Position numbers and translations under genes: made by a program. Below the pieces are notes generated by a model that saw nothing but the letters and a program-made list of their open reading frames with translations, had not been told where the DNA came from and made no database searches. Below are positions 18,539 through 26,853 of a DNA stretch of 64,000 bases, piece after piece. Position 1 is the first letter of the stretch; each line of letters begins with the position of its first letter. Source of the stretch: Gammaproteobacteria bacterium (GTDB lineage Bacteria; Pseudomonadota; Gammaproteobacteria; Steroidobacterales; PWYM01); NCBI GenBank assembly GCA_007693855.1, contig RECU01000053.1, positions 124,001 through 188,000 of the forward strand. Reading direction: 5' to 3'.

Positions 18539-19414
18539 TCACTCCGGCGAATCGTCGCGACGGTGTACACGGATCAGGCCTTCCTGGGCGGTACTGGCGA
18601 TCAGCGTGCCGTCGCGGCTGAAGAACATCCCGCGCGCAAGCCCCCGTCCGCCCTGGGCCGCCGGACTGTCGGACGTGTAGAGAAACCACTCGTCGACGCG
18701 CGGCTGGCGATGGAACCACATGGCGTGGTCCAGGCTCGCCATCTGCACGTCGTCGTGGCCGAAACGCAGGCCATGGGGCAACGCCGCCGTACCGAGCAGC
18801 TCGTAGTCAGAGACGTAGGCCAGCAGCACACGGTGCACCTGGTCCACATCAGGCAGGGCGTCAGTGGCCCGCAGCCAGACCGACTTCACCGGATCACGCT
18901 TCTCCGGGCGCAGAAAGTTGACCGGGTCGACCGGCCGAAACTCGAAGGGGCGCTTGCGCGTGAGAAAACGCTGGATCTTCTCGGGGATACCGGGCATCTC
19001 GCCCGAATACAGCGACTGGGCGTCGGCCAGCCCTTCCGGGTCGGGCACCTCGGGCATGGCGACCTGGTGCTCGAACCCCTCCTCGGGCACCTGGAACGAG
19101 CAGGACAGCGTGAAAATCGGGCGGCCATGCTGGATGGCCACGACGCGACGGGCACTGAAACTGCCGCCGTCCCGGGAGCGGTCGACATGAAAGACGATCG
19201 AAGCGTTGAAATCGCCGCGTCTCAGGAAGTAGGCGTGCAGCGAGTGCACGACGCGATCCTGGACCGTCTGGCTCGCCGCCGAGAGCGCCTGGCCCAGCAC
19301 CTGCCCGCCGAACACCTGCGGCGCGCCGATGTCGCGGCTCTCACCCCGGAAGATGTCCTGCTCGATACGCTCGAGTTCCAGCACATGCAGCAGGTCGGCA
19401 AGGATGGGATTCAT
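18539..19414 (-). CDS. tesB: Acyl-CoA thioesterase II
   Basis: A 291-aa double-hotdog thioesterase that hydrolyses acyl-CoA to free acid and CoA. The N-terminal hotdog has DIGAPQVFGGQVLGQAL; the C-terminal one has MASLDHAMWFHR, and STAQEGLIRV contains the catalytic Gln region. The length matches E. coli TesB. Its ATG overlaps the stop of the upstream HIBADH-type gene by 4 bases, so the two are coupled. It may drain CoA esters made by nearby acyl-CoA pathways. Confidence 0.93.
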   Translation of the reverse strand: MNPILADLLHVLELERIEQDIFRGESRDIGAPQVFGGQVLGQALSAASQTVQDRVVHSLHAYFLRRGDFNASIVFHVDRSRDGGSFSARRVVAIQHGRPIFTLSCSFQVPEEGFEHQVAMPEVPDPEGLADAQSLYSGEMPGIPEKIQRFLTRKRPFEFRPVDPVNFLRPEKRDPVKSVWLRATDALPDVDQVHRVLLAYVSDYELLGTAALPHGLRFGHDDVQMASLDHAMWFHRQPRVDEWFLYTSDSPAAQGGRGLARGMFFSRDGTLIASTAQEGLIRVHRRDDSPE

Positions 19415-20313
19415 GGGCTGTGGATCTCCTTCGAAGGCTCACCAGTGCGCCGGCGAAGGCGCGCGATCAGGCTGGAGGTGTCCCAGCGGGCACCGCCCAT
19501 GGCCATGACCTCGGCGTAGAACTGATCGACCAGTGCGGCGACGGGCAGTGCAGTGCCGGCATTGCGGGCCTCGTCGAGACAGATCCGCAGATCCTTGCGC
19601 ATCCACTCCACCGCAAAGCCGAAATCGAAGTCGCCGGCGGCCATGCTGCGATGCCGGTTGTCCATCTGCCAGGACTGCGCCGCCCCGGCGGAGAGCACCT
19701 CGACCACCGCCGCGAGATCCAGCCCGGCACGTTCGCCGAAATGCAGTCCTTCGGCCAGGCCCTGGAGCAGCCCGGCAATGCAGATCTGGTTCACCATCTT
19801 GGTCAGCTGCCCGGCACCGTGATCACCCAGCAGCCGCACCCGCTGCGCGTAGCTGCGCATCACCGGTTCGGCCCGTGCATAGGCGGCGTGCTTGCCGCCG
19901 ACCATGACCGTGAGGGCCGCGTTCTCGGCGCCGGCCTGGCCGCCGGAGACCGGCGCATCGAGCGCATGCACCCCCAGCGCGGAGGCTTCCGCGGCCAGCC
20001 GTCGCGCCAGCGTCGCAGAGCAGGTGGTGTGGTCGATCCACACGCCGCCGGGGGCGAGCCCGGCCAGCACGCCCTCCTCGCCGCAGACCACGGCCTCGAC
20101 GTCCGGATCATCGCCGACACAGGTGAACACGAACTCCGCGCCCTGGGCGGCCTCCCGGGGACTGGCGGTGGGCGCGCCGGCATGGCGCGCCAGCCAGGCG
20201 TCAAGCCGGCTGCGGCTGCGATTCCACACCCGCACGCTGTGCCCGGCCGCGGCCAGATGACCGGCCATGGGCGCACCCATGACCCCCAGGCCGATGAATG
20301 CCACTGTCGCCAT
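19411..20313 (-). CDS. 3-hydroxyisobutyrate dehydrogenase-family NAD(P)-dependent oxidoreductase
   Basis: A 300-aa beta-hydroxyacid dehydrogenase. The Rossmann motif GLGVMGAPMAGHLA is N-terminal, the substrate loop DAPVSGGQAGA is in the middle, and the catalytic lysine lies in GAGQLTKMVNQ. The family covers 3-hydroxyisobutyrate, tartronate semialdehyde and glyoxylate/succinic semialdehyde reductases, so the substrate is open. I place the start at ATG 20313, preceded by GGGAG, rather than the adjacent GTG at 20316. First gene of an operon with tesB and the SnoaL-like gene. A TACAAT -10-like element lies in the 58-base gap upstream. Confidence 0.9.
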   Translation of the reverse strand: MATVAFIGLGVMGAPMAGHLAAAGHSVRVWNRSRSRLDAWLARHAGAPTASPREAAQGAEFVFTCVGDDPDVEAVVCGEEGVLAGLAPGGVWIDHTTCSATLARRLAAEASALGVHALDAPVSGGQAGAENAALTVMVGGKHAAYARAEPVMRSYAQRVRLLGDHGAGQLTKMVNQICIAGLLQGLAEGLHFGERAGLDLAAVVEVLSAGAAQSWQMDNRHRSMAAGDFDFGFAVEWMRKDLRICLDEARNAGTALPVAALVDQFYAEVMAMGGARWDTSSLIARLRRRTGEPSKEIHSP

Positions 20314-20371
20314 CACACTCCCTTGTGTCCGCGGTCGGTGTCCGCTTCGCAGTCACCATTGTAGCGTGGAC

Positions 20372-22150
20372 TTACAACGGGAAGATCAGCAGCAGCAGGG
20401 GCACCGAGACAATGACGATCATGATCTCCAGCGGCAGACCCATCCGCCAGTAGTCCCCGAAGCGATAGCCGCCAGGCTCGAACACCAGGGTGTTGGACTG
20501 ATGACCGATCGGCGTCAGGAAGGCGCAGGACGCGCCAATGGCCACGGCCATCAGCAGGGGATCGGCGTTGACCTCGAGACGGCCGGCAAGATCGAACGCC
20601 AGCGGCGCCATGAGCACAGCTGTGGCATTGTTGTTGATCACGTCCGAGAGCATCATCGTGACGACCATCAGCAGCACGATCACCCAGACCGGCCCGAAAT
20701 CACCGGTCAGGGCCAGCAGGCCGTCGGCCAGCAGAGCCGTGCCGCCGGTCAGTTCCAGCGCCGTGCCCACGGGAATCATCGCACCAAGCAGTACGATCAC
20801 CGGCCAGTCGATGGCCGTGTAGAGCTCGTCGCGACGGACCACGCTGAACAGCGCCAGTGCCGCGACCGCGGTGGCGAAGGCGATGTGCACCGGCAGCAGA
20901 CCGCTGACCACGGTCACGATCGCCGCGACGAAGATGCCGCTGGCCAGCAGCAGGTGCTGTGGCCGGCCGATGTTGACGTCGCGCTCGGCGAGCGGCAGCA
21001 GGCCGAACTCCGAGAGCGCCTCTTTCATCCGCTCTTCGCCGCCCTGCAGCAGCAGCACATCACCCGAACGCAGGCGGGTATGGCTCAGGCGCCGCTGGAT
21101 CCGGCGCCCCTGGCGGGCCACCGCCAGCAGGTTCAGGCCATGGCGATCGCGCAGGCGGATCGTGGCAGGGCTCTTGCCCACCAGTGCCGAGGCCGCGCCA
21201 ACAATGGCTTCGAACATCACCACCTCGTCGGAGCGCAGATCGCCATGTTCCAGTTCCCGCGCCTCCTCGAGCTCGAGATCGGTCGCACCGATCAGCTCCT
21301 TGAGACCCTCCGGATCGGCCTCGACCACCAGCAGATCCCCCGCGCGCACTTCGCTGTGCCCGCGTGGCGCGAGGCGCCGGGACTTGCCGCGGACCAGCCC
21401 GACGATGACCGCCTCGTCGTCGGCGAGTTTCTCGATCTCATCGATGCTCCGCCCGGCCACCTTGGAATCCTCGGGCACCCGCAGTTCGGTGATGTAGTCG
21501 CTGATGTCCAGCGGCGAATCACCCGTGTCCGCTTGCACCCGTTCTGCGGGAATCAGCCGCCAGCCCACCAGCGCGACGAACAGCACGCCAAGCAGCGCCA
21601 CCGTCCCGCCCACCGGCGCGAAGGCGAACATGGAGAAGCCCTCGCCCAGGCTCTCGGCCCGGAACGTGGAGATGATGATGTTCGGCGGCGTACCGATCAG
21701 CGTGGACATGCCGCCGAGGATCGACCCGAAGGCGAGCGGCATCAGCGCGATCGCCGGCGAATAGCCTTCGCGGTAGGCGTTGCGCAGGGCCACCGGCAGC
21801 ATCAGCGCCATCGCCCCGATGTTGTTCATGAAGGCCGAAAGCACGGCGACCGCCACCGTCTGCCCGACCAGCTGCAGGATCATCCGCCCGCGCAGCGGCG
21901 AGAGCAGCCTGATCACCACATCGACGATGCCGGCGTTCTGCAGCGCGCGGCTGATGACCAGCACAGCGGCGACGGTGATCACTGCCGGGTGGGCAAAGCC
22001 GGCGAAAGCCTGGTCCGCGGGCAGGACCCCTGTCAGCACCACCACCAGCAGCGCCAGCAGGGCGATGAGGTCGTACCGAAAGCGTCCCCAGATGAACATC
22101 GCCAGTGCCAGCGCCAGCACAGCGAAGACAATTCCCTGCTCCAAGGTCAT
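20372..22150 (-). CDS. SLC13-family anion permease with paired TrkA-C domains
   Basis: A 592-aa inner-membrane transporter. About a dozen membrane segments are split by a cytosolic pair of RCK_C/TrkA-C domains (~205-370, with IVGLVRGKSRRLAPRG and a second copy with GDVLLLQGGEE). The transport signatures FMNNIGAMALMLP and TLIGTPPNIII correspond to the two SNT-type Na+/substrate motifs of DASS/SLC13 carriers. Family members move sulfate, dicarboxylates or other anions. The track ORF extends to 22288; ATG 22150 is chosen because GGGAGTG precedes it and it opens directly in a membrane segment. A TACACT -10-like element lies just upstream. It is divergent from the DUF1499 pair. Confidence 0.9.
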   Translation of the reverse strand: MTLEQGIVFAVLALALAMFIWGRFRYDLIALLALLVVVLTGVLPADQAFAGFAHPAVITVAAVLVISRALQNAGIVDVVIRLLSPLRGRMILQLVGQTVAVAVLSAFMNNIGAMALMLPVALRNAYREGYSPAIALMPLAFGSILGGMSTLIGTPPNIIISTFRAESLGEGFSMFAFAPVGGTVALLGVLFVALVGWRLIPAERVQADTGDSPLDISDYITELRVPEDSKVAGRSIDEIEKLADDEAVIVGLVRGKSRRLAPRGHSEVRAGDLLVVEADPEGLKELIGATDLELEEARELEHGDLRSDEVVMFEAIVGAASALVGKSPATIRLRDRHGLNLLAVARQGRRIQRRLSHTRLRSGDVLLLQGGEERMKEALSEFGLLPLAERDVNIGRPQHLLLASGIFVAAIVTVVSGLLPVHIAFATAVAALALFSVVRRDELYTAIDWPVIVLLGAMIPVGTALELTGGTALLADGLLALTGDFGPVWVIVLLMVVTMMLSDVINNNATAVLMAPLAFDLAGRLEVNADPLLMAVAIGASCAFLTPIGHQSNTLVFEPGGYRFGDYWRMGLPLEIMIVIVSVPLLLLIFPL

Positions 22151-22266
22151 GGTCACTCCCGGCGGGTGGACGGCGACCACAGTGTAGCCGTTGCCCCGCC
22201 GGATTTGCCCCTGCCTGAAGCGCCGGGTATCTTCACACGCCCAGCCGCCCCTGTCGGAGCCTCTCG

Positions 22267-23052
22267 ATGTCCAGCGACCTGCAAACACCGCGACTGCCCT
22301 CCCGCTGGGCGCTGGCCTGCGGCTGGCTGGCCCTCGGGGCGCTGGTCTTCACCCTGCTGGTGCTGGCGTACACCGGGCCCGCCTACCGCGCCGAGTGGAT
22401 CGGCGTGCGCACGGCCATTTTCACGCTGCTGCGCTGGGCATTCTGGGGCGGCGTGGCCTGCATCGCACTGGGCGTAATCGCGGTGATCTGGAACCTGCGC
22501 TCAGGCAGCCGGCGCATGGCCGGGCTGGGGTTGGTGGTGCTGGTGGTCGGCGCAGCCCTCACAGTGAATTTCATCCACTGGCGCACGACGGCGCAGTCGG
22601 TCCCGCCGATCCATGACATCACCACCGACACCCAGGACCCACCGCCCTTCGTCGACGTGCTGGCGTTGCGGGCCGGCGCGCCCAATCCGCCTGAATACCC
22701 TGGCGAAGAGATCGCGACCCGCCAGCGCGAGGCCTATCCCGACCTCGAACCGATCCGGGTCGCCGCGCCGCCTGCCGCGGCCTTCGAGGCGGCGCTGGCT
22801 GTGGTGCAGCGGATGCGTTGGGCGCTGGTGGCCGAGGCCCCTGCCGAAGGGCGGATCGAGGCGACCGACACCACCCGCTATTTCGGTTTCAAGGACGACG
22901 TGGTGATCCGCGTGCGCGCGGACGGCGAGGGCAGCATCGTGGACATTCGCTCGAAATCACGCGTCGGCATGTCCGACGTCGGCACCAACGCACGACGCAT
23001 CCGCGACTTCCGGGATGCGCTGCTTGCGCGTGTCCCGGCCCAGGAGGACTGA
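22267..23052 (+). CDS. DUF1499 membrane protein, copy 1
   Basis: A 261-aa protein with three hydrophobic segments in the first ~105 residues, then a DUF1499 domain (~110-260). The domain carries RIEATDTTRYFGF and DIRSKSRVGMSDVG, motifs typical of the family. Function is unknown. It is followed after 3 bases by a close paralogue, so the two form a tandem duplicate operon. The C-terminal domain most likely lies outside the cytoplasm or at the membrane surface. Confidence 0.85.
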   Translation: MSSDLQTPRLPSRWALACGWLALGALVFTLLVLAYTGPAYRAEWIGVRTAIFTLLRWAFWGGVACIALGVIAVIWNLRSGSRRMAGLGLVVLVVGAALTVNFIHWRTTAQSVPPIHDITTDTQDPPPFVDVLALRAGAPNPPEYPGEEIATRQREAYPDLEPIRVAAPPAAAFEAALAVVQRMRWALVAEAPAEGRIEATDTTRYFGFKDDVVIRVRADGEGSIVDIRSKSRVGMSDVGTNARRIRDFRDALLARVPAQED

Positions 23053-23055
23053 CCC

Positions 23056-23811
23056 ATGGCAGCCTCCACACCCACCTCGCGCGGCGCACTCACCTGTGGC
23101 TGGACCGCGGTGTTCCTGCTGGTGCTGACCGCCGTGTTGTTCGCCGTGGCCGGGCCTGGGCACCGCACGGGCCTGCTGTCGCTGAACACCGCCTTTCTCG
23201 TGTTCACCGTTGGTGCCCTGGGTGCGGTGCTGTCGCTCGTGCTGGGCGTGATCGGTACGGTCTGGAATCTGCGCAGCGGCAGTCGCGCGCTCGCCGGTGG
23301 CAGCCTGCTCGCCACGATTGTCGGCCTCGGACTCACCATCAATCTCGTCAGCTGGTTCCTGGCCGCCCAGGCCGTGCCGGCGATCCACGACATCTCCACC
23401 GACACCGATGATCCGCCCGCCTTCGTCGCCCTGCTCGCCCTGCGCGCAGACGCCGACAATCCACCCGAGCACCCCGGCGTGGAAGTCGCGGCGCTGCAGC
23501 GCGAGGCCTATCCCGATCTGCGCAGCCTGCGCCTTGCAGCAACGCCCCAGACGGTATTCGCCGCCTCGCTGCAGGTGGCGCATGAGCTTGGCTGGGAGAT
23601 CGTCGCCGAGATGCCGACCGAGGGCCGGATCGAGGCCACCGACACCACCCGGTACTTCGGCTTCCGCGATGATGTCGTCATTCGCATCGAGGCGCAGAAT
23701 GGGGAGACCGTTCTCGATATCCGCTCCAAATCCCGGGTGGGGATGTCAGACGTCGGCGTCAATGCCGCACGCATCCGCGCTTTTCGCGAGCGGCTGCTGC
23801 AGCTGATCTGA
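23056..23811 (+). CDS. DUF1499 membrane protein, copy 2 (tandem paralogue)
   Basis: A 251-aa paralogue of the preceding gene: same membrane segments, then a DUF1499 domain with nearly identical RIEATDTTRYFGFRDD and SKSRVGMSDVGVN blocks. The N-terminal membrane region has diverged more than the domain. The gap is 3 bases and GGAGGA precedes the ATG, so it is cotranscribed. Maintaining both copies suggests a hetero-oligomer or subfunctionalised pair; no function is known. Confidence 0.85.
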   Translation: MAASTPTSRGALTCGWTAVFLLVLTAVLFAVAGPGHRTGLLSLNTAFLVFTVGALGAVLSLVLGVIGTVWNLRSGSRALAGGSLLATIVGLGLTINLVSWFLAAQAVPAIHDISTDTDDPPAFVALLALRADADNPPEHPGVEVAALQREAYPDLRSLRLAATPQTVFAASLQVAHELGWEIVAEMPTEGRIEATDTTRYFGFRDDVVIRIEAQNGETVLDIRSKSRVGMSDVGVNAARIRAFRERLLQLI

Positions 23812-23821
23812 CGCCTCGCGG

Positions 23822-24139
23822 TCAGAACGGAATGCGGCCGGTCAGCATCTGCCAGAACATGCGGTAATCTCCGACGAGGCTGTAGAGCGGGTGGCGAAAC
23901 GTGGCGGGGCGGTTCTTCTCAAAAAAGAAGTGGCCGGACCACGCAAAGCCGTAGCCCAGCAGCGGCACCAGCAGCAGCCACCATGGATTCAGGGTGAGCA
24001 GGGCGAAGGCCACTGCCAGCAGGCCCAGCGCCGTGCCGATGAAGTGCAGCCGCCTGGAGGTGCGGTGACGATGCTCGGCGAGATAAAACGGGTAGAACTC
24101 GGCGAAGCTGTCGAACCCTGACTGCTGTTGTCCGCTCAT
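23822..24139 (-). CDS. Mpo1-like (DUF962) small membrane protein
   Basis: A 105-aa protein with two central hydrophobic segments (FIGTALGLLAVAFALLTL and WWLLLVPLLGYGFAWSGHFF). Histidines cluster around them (EHRHRTSRRLHF, SGHFFFEKNRP, FRHPLYS). This is the DUF962/Mpo1 pattern; yeast Mpo1 is an Fe(II) dioxygenase in 2-hydroxy fatty acid alpha-oxidation, and the bacterial role is unproven. ATG 24139 follows a strong GAGGGGGGG, so I prefer it over the GTG at 24154. It is convergent with the DUF1499 pair. Confidence 0.85.
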   Translation of the reverse strand: MSGQQQSGFDSFAEFYPFYLAEHRHRTSRRLHFIGTALGLLAVAFALLTLNPWWLLLVPLLGYGFAWSGHFFFEKNRPATFRHPLYSLVGDYRMFWQMLTGRIPF

Positions 24140-24303
24140 CGGACCCCCCCTCACCTGCCGTGGCCCCTGATGATGAAAGCCGCTGCTGACCGATGCAAGC
24201 GGCGGTGACCTGTGCGGGTGACAGGGCGGGTGCGCTCACGCAGAATGAAAACCCGATGCCGCGACACCGGTTGCGGTGAGCCCTGACCGAGGAGAACCGC
24301 GGC

Positions 24304-25455
24304 GTGTCCGAACAGTCTTCCCCGATTGATCCCGATGGCCTGCTCGAGTACTCGGTCGTCTTTACCGAGCGCTCGCTGAACCACATGTCGGCGGCCTTCC
24401 AGGCCGTCATGCGGGAGATCTCTGCCGGACTGCGCGAGGTCTACCAGGCCGACGGCGTCGCCGTCATCCCGGGCGGGGGCACGTTCGCCATGGAAGCCGT
24501 GGCCCGGCAGTTCGCCACCGATGCCCGCTGTCTGGTGATCCGCAACGGCTGGTTCAGCTATCGCTGGACCCAGATTCTCGAGACCGGCCGCATCACCGCA
24601 GACTGCGAGGTACTCAAGGCCCGCCGCCAGGGCCCGGCCACGGAGGCGGCGTTTGCGCCGGTCCCGATCGACGAGGCCGTGGCGCAGATCCGCAGCGCCC
24701 GGCCCGAGGTGGTCTTCGCCCCGCACGTCGAGACCTCCGCCGGCATCCTCCTGCCGGACGACTACGTGCAGGCGCTGGCCGAGGCCACACATGCGGTCGG
24801 CGGGCTGCTGGTGCTCGACTGTGTCGCCTCCGGCACCCTGTGGGTCGACATGCGCGCGCTGGGTGTCGACGTGCTGATCAGCGCGCCGCAGAAAGGCTGG
24901 AGTGCCTCGCCCTGCGCCGGTCTGGTGATGCTCGGCGAGCGCGCCCTGCGCCGCGTCGCCGAGACGCGCAGCAGCAGTTTCGCCTGCGATCTCGGGCGCT
25001 GGCTGGCCATCATGCGCGCCTATGAAGACGGTGGCCATGCCTATCACGCGACCCTGCCGACGGATGCGTTGCGGGTGTTTCGCGATGCGATGCACGAGAC
25101 CCGGCGCTTCGGTCTCGAACTCGCGCGCGAGCGGCTGATCACGCTGGGCCGCGCAGCACGCGGGCTGCTGGCGAAGTACGGCCATGCCAGCGTCGCGGCA
25201 CAGGGCTTCGAGGCCCCTGGGGTGATCGTCTGCCATACCCGCGATGAAGCCTTCTCCAGCGGTCGCGCCTTTGCCGGGCTGGGCCTGCAGATTGCCGCGG
25301 GCGTGCCGCTGATGTGCGACGAGCCGGCAGACTACCGGAGCTTCCGGATTGGCCTGTTCGGCCTCGACAAGCTGCAGCATCCGGAGCGCACCCTCGCACG
25401 CCTCGAGCATGCCCTCCAGACGCTTGCCCCCGCTGACGCCACCCCGATCGCGTGA
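24304..25455 (+). CDS. Class V PLP-dependent aminotransferase
   Basis: A 383-aa cytosolic enzyme of the alanine/serine-glyoxylate aminotransferase group. VIPGGGTFAMEA binds the cofactor phosphate, VLDCVASGTLW provides the Asp that contacts the pyridine nitrogen, and SAPQKGWS holds the Schiff-base lysine K197. The start is GTG with GAGGAG 11 bases upstream. Its TGA overlaps the GTG of the outer-membrane protein gene by 4 bases, so the two are coupled although no functional link is obvious. Amino donor and acceptor are not predictable. Confidence 0.88.
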   Translation: MSEQSSPIDPDGLLEYSVVFTERSLNHMSAAFQAVMREISAGLREVYQADGVAVIPGGGTFAMEAVARQFATDARCLVIRNGWFSYRWTQILETGRITADCEVLKARRQGPATEAAFAPVPIDEAVAQIRSARPEVVFAPHVETSAGILLPDDYVQALAEATHAVGGLLVLDCVASGTLWVDMRALGVDVLISAPQKGWSASPCAGLVMLGERALRRVAETRSSSFACDLGRWLAIMRAYEDGGHAYHATLPTDALRVFRDAMHETRRFGLELARERLITLGRAARGLLAKYGHASVAAQGFEAPGVIVCHTRDEAFSSGRAFAGLGLQIAAGVPLMCDEPADYRSFRIGLFGLDKLQHPERTLARLEHALQTLAPADATPIA

Positions 25456-26750
25456 ACACGCTGCGCGGCGCACTCGGGGTCACCAGCCTGGCAGGCGGTC
25501 TGTGGCTGGCCACGGCGATACCCGCTGCCGCCGAGACCGCGGCGCCGCCGGTGGTGGCGATCGAGTTCAGCGGCAACGAGCGCACCCGCGAACGGGTCAT
25601 GCGCCGTGAAATGGCGCTTGCGCCGGGTGACCCTGCCGAACCCGACGCCATCGAGCGCAGCCGCCAGGGCATCAGCGATCTTGGCCTGTTCCGCCAGGTG
25701 GAAATCACCGCGCGCGAGGCCGAACCTGGGGATCCGGAGGCCGGCACGGTCCTGGACGTGGCGGTTCGCGAAAAGCGCTTTCTGCTGCCCGTGCCCCGCA
25801 TCGACGCAAGCTCGGACCGCGACCGGAGCTTCGGGCTGCAGCTGCGCTGGAACAACGCCTTCGGCGAGAACCACACGCTCAATGCCTTTGTTGCGGACGG
25901 ACGCTACCCGGCGGATCGCCTGCGCGACCGCGAACAACGCGGACGGATCGCCTATGACGCGCCGCTGCTGGTCGGTGACTGGGGGCTGGCCGGCTCGCTG
26001 GAGCGCACCGAGCGGCGCGCCCGGTTGAGCGGCAGCGAGGCGCTGTTCGACGAGACCCTGCACCGCGCGGAACTGCGCGTCACCCACGACCTGCGCGACA
26101 CCCGGCCCCGGCGCGGCTGGGTCGCCCATGCGGGGCTGGCCTACGAGGGCCAGCGCGTGTCCGGCGAGGATGCCCCGGCCCCGGACGGCCACGCCACTGC
26201 CGTGCTGGTGGGTGCACGGCACGACAACCGGCGATTTCACCTCTACAGCGAGACCGGCCGCAGCGCCAGCCTGAGCGCCGAGGTCGCGCAGCGGGGCTGG
26301 GGGTCGGACTACGGCTACCGGCGCATCGATCTCGGCCACGAGGAGTACCTCGCCCTGCCCCAGGGGGAGCATCACAGCCTGTATCTGATCGCCCGCGGCG
26401 GCTGGTACGCCGGTGGACCCGGCAGGACCAACGTCCATGACCTCGGCGGCTCCGGGACGCTGCGCGGCTACGCCAATGACTATCTTGAAGGGCAACGCTA
26501 CGGCTACCTGGCCGCGGAGTACCTGCGTCCGCTGGGGCCGAACTGGTTACGCCTGCTGGTGGTGGCCGAAGCCGGGTTCGCCGGGGGCAGCGTCGATCCG
26601 AATGCACGCAGTGGCGGCGGGGTTCACGCCAGCATTGGGGTGGGTCTGAGACTGCGCTTCTCGTGGTTCGTCAACTTCGAACTCGAGGCAGGCGTCGCCC
26701 AGCCCCTGCGCCGCGGCGACGGCCGACGCTTCTTCGCCGGCGGCGTCTAG
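25452..26750 (+). CDS. BamA/TamA-family outer-membrane barrel protein with a single POTRA
   Basis: A 432-aa exported protein: signal peptide to about AAAE (~28), one POTRA-like domain (~33-110; VVAIEFSGNERTRERVMRREM, then GISDLGLFRQVEI), then a 16-strand Omp85-type barrel. GGSGTLRGYANDYLEG near residue 335 corresponds to the conserved VRGF/LRGY loop of Omp85 proteins. It is shorter than BamA (five POTRA) and TamA (three). The C-terminus reads FFAGGV rather than ending in an aromatic residue. The GTG start overlaps the aminotransferase stop. Possible roles are lipid or protein insertion or export; substrate unknown. Confidence 0.82.
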   Translation: MNTLRGALGVTSLAGGLWLATAIPAAAETAAPPVVAIEFSGNERTRERVMRREMALAPGDPAEPDAIERSRQGISDLGLFRQVEITAREAEPGDPEAGTVLDVAVREKRFLLPVPRIDASSDRDRSFGLQLRWNNAFGENHTLNAFVADGRYPADRLRDREQRGRIAYDAPLLVGDWGLAGSLERTERRARLSGSEALFDETLHRAELRVTHDLRDTRPRRGWVAHAGLAYEGQRVSGEDAPAPDGHATAVLVGARHDNRRFHLYSETGRSASLSAEVAQRGWGSDYGYRRIDLGHEEYLALPQGEHHSLYLIARGGWYAGGPGRTNVHDLGGSGTLRGYANDYLEGQRYGYLAAEYLRPLGPNWLRLLVVAEAGFAGGSVDPNARSGGGVHASIGVGLRLRFSWFVNFELEAGVAQPLRRGDGRRFFAGGV

Positions 26751-26790
26751 ACGTCCAGACGCTCGGCCTTTCCCAAACTGTCGCCCCATG

Positions 26791-26823
26791 AAAAAGGCCG
26801 GGCCTCCCGCGGGAGGCCCGGCC
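26791..26823 (-). terminator. Intrinsic terminator of the minus-strand TonB receptor gene
   Basis: GGCCGGGCCTCCC-gc-GGGAGGCCCGGCC (26796-26823) is a perfect 13-bp stem. On the minus strand it is followed by TTTTT (26795-26791). It lies 30 bases beyond the receptor stop. It can also act as a roadblock for the convergent BamA-like gene. Confidence 0.9.
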
Positions 26824-26853
26824 CCGTCACACCCCTGCGGCTGTGCCGTCAGC

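Noticed and set aside
20267-22477. 736-aa plus-strand ORF, very His/Gln/Arg-rich
   Set aside because: Shadow of the SLC13 transporter; composition is typical of a frame opposite hydrophobic codons.
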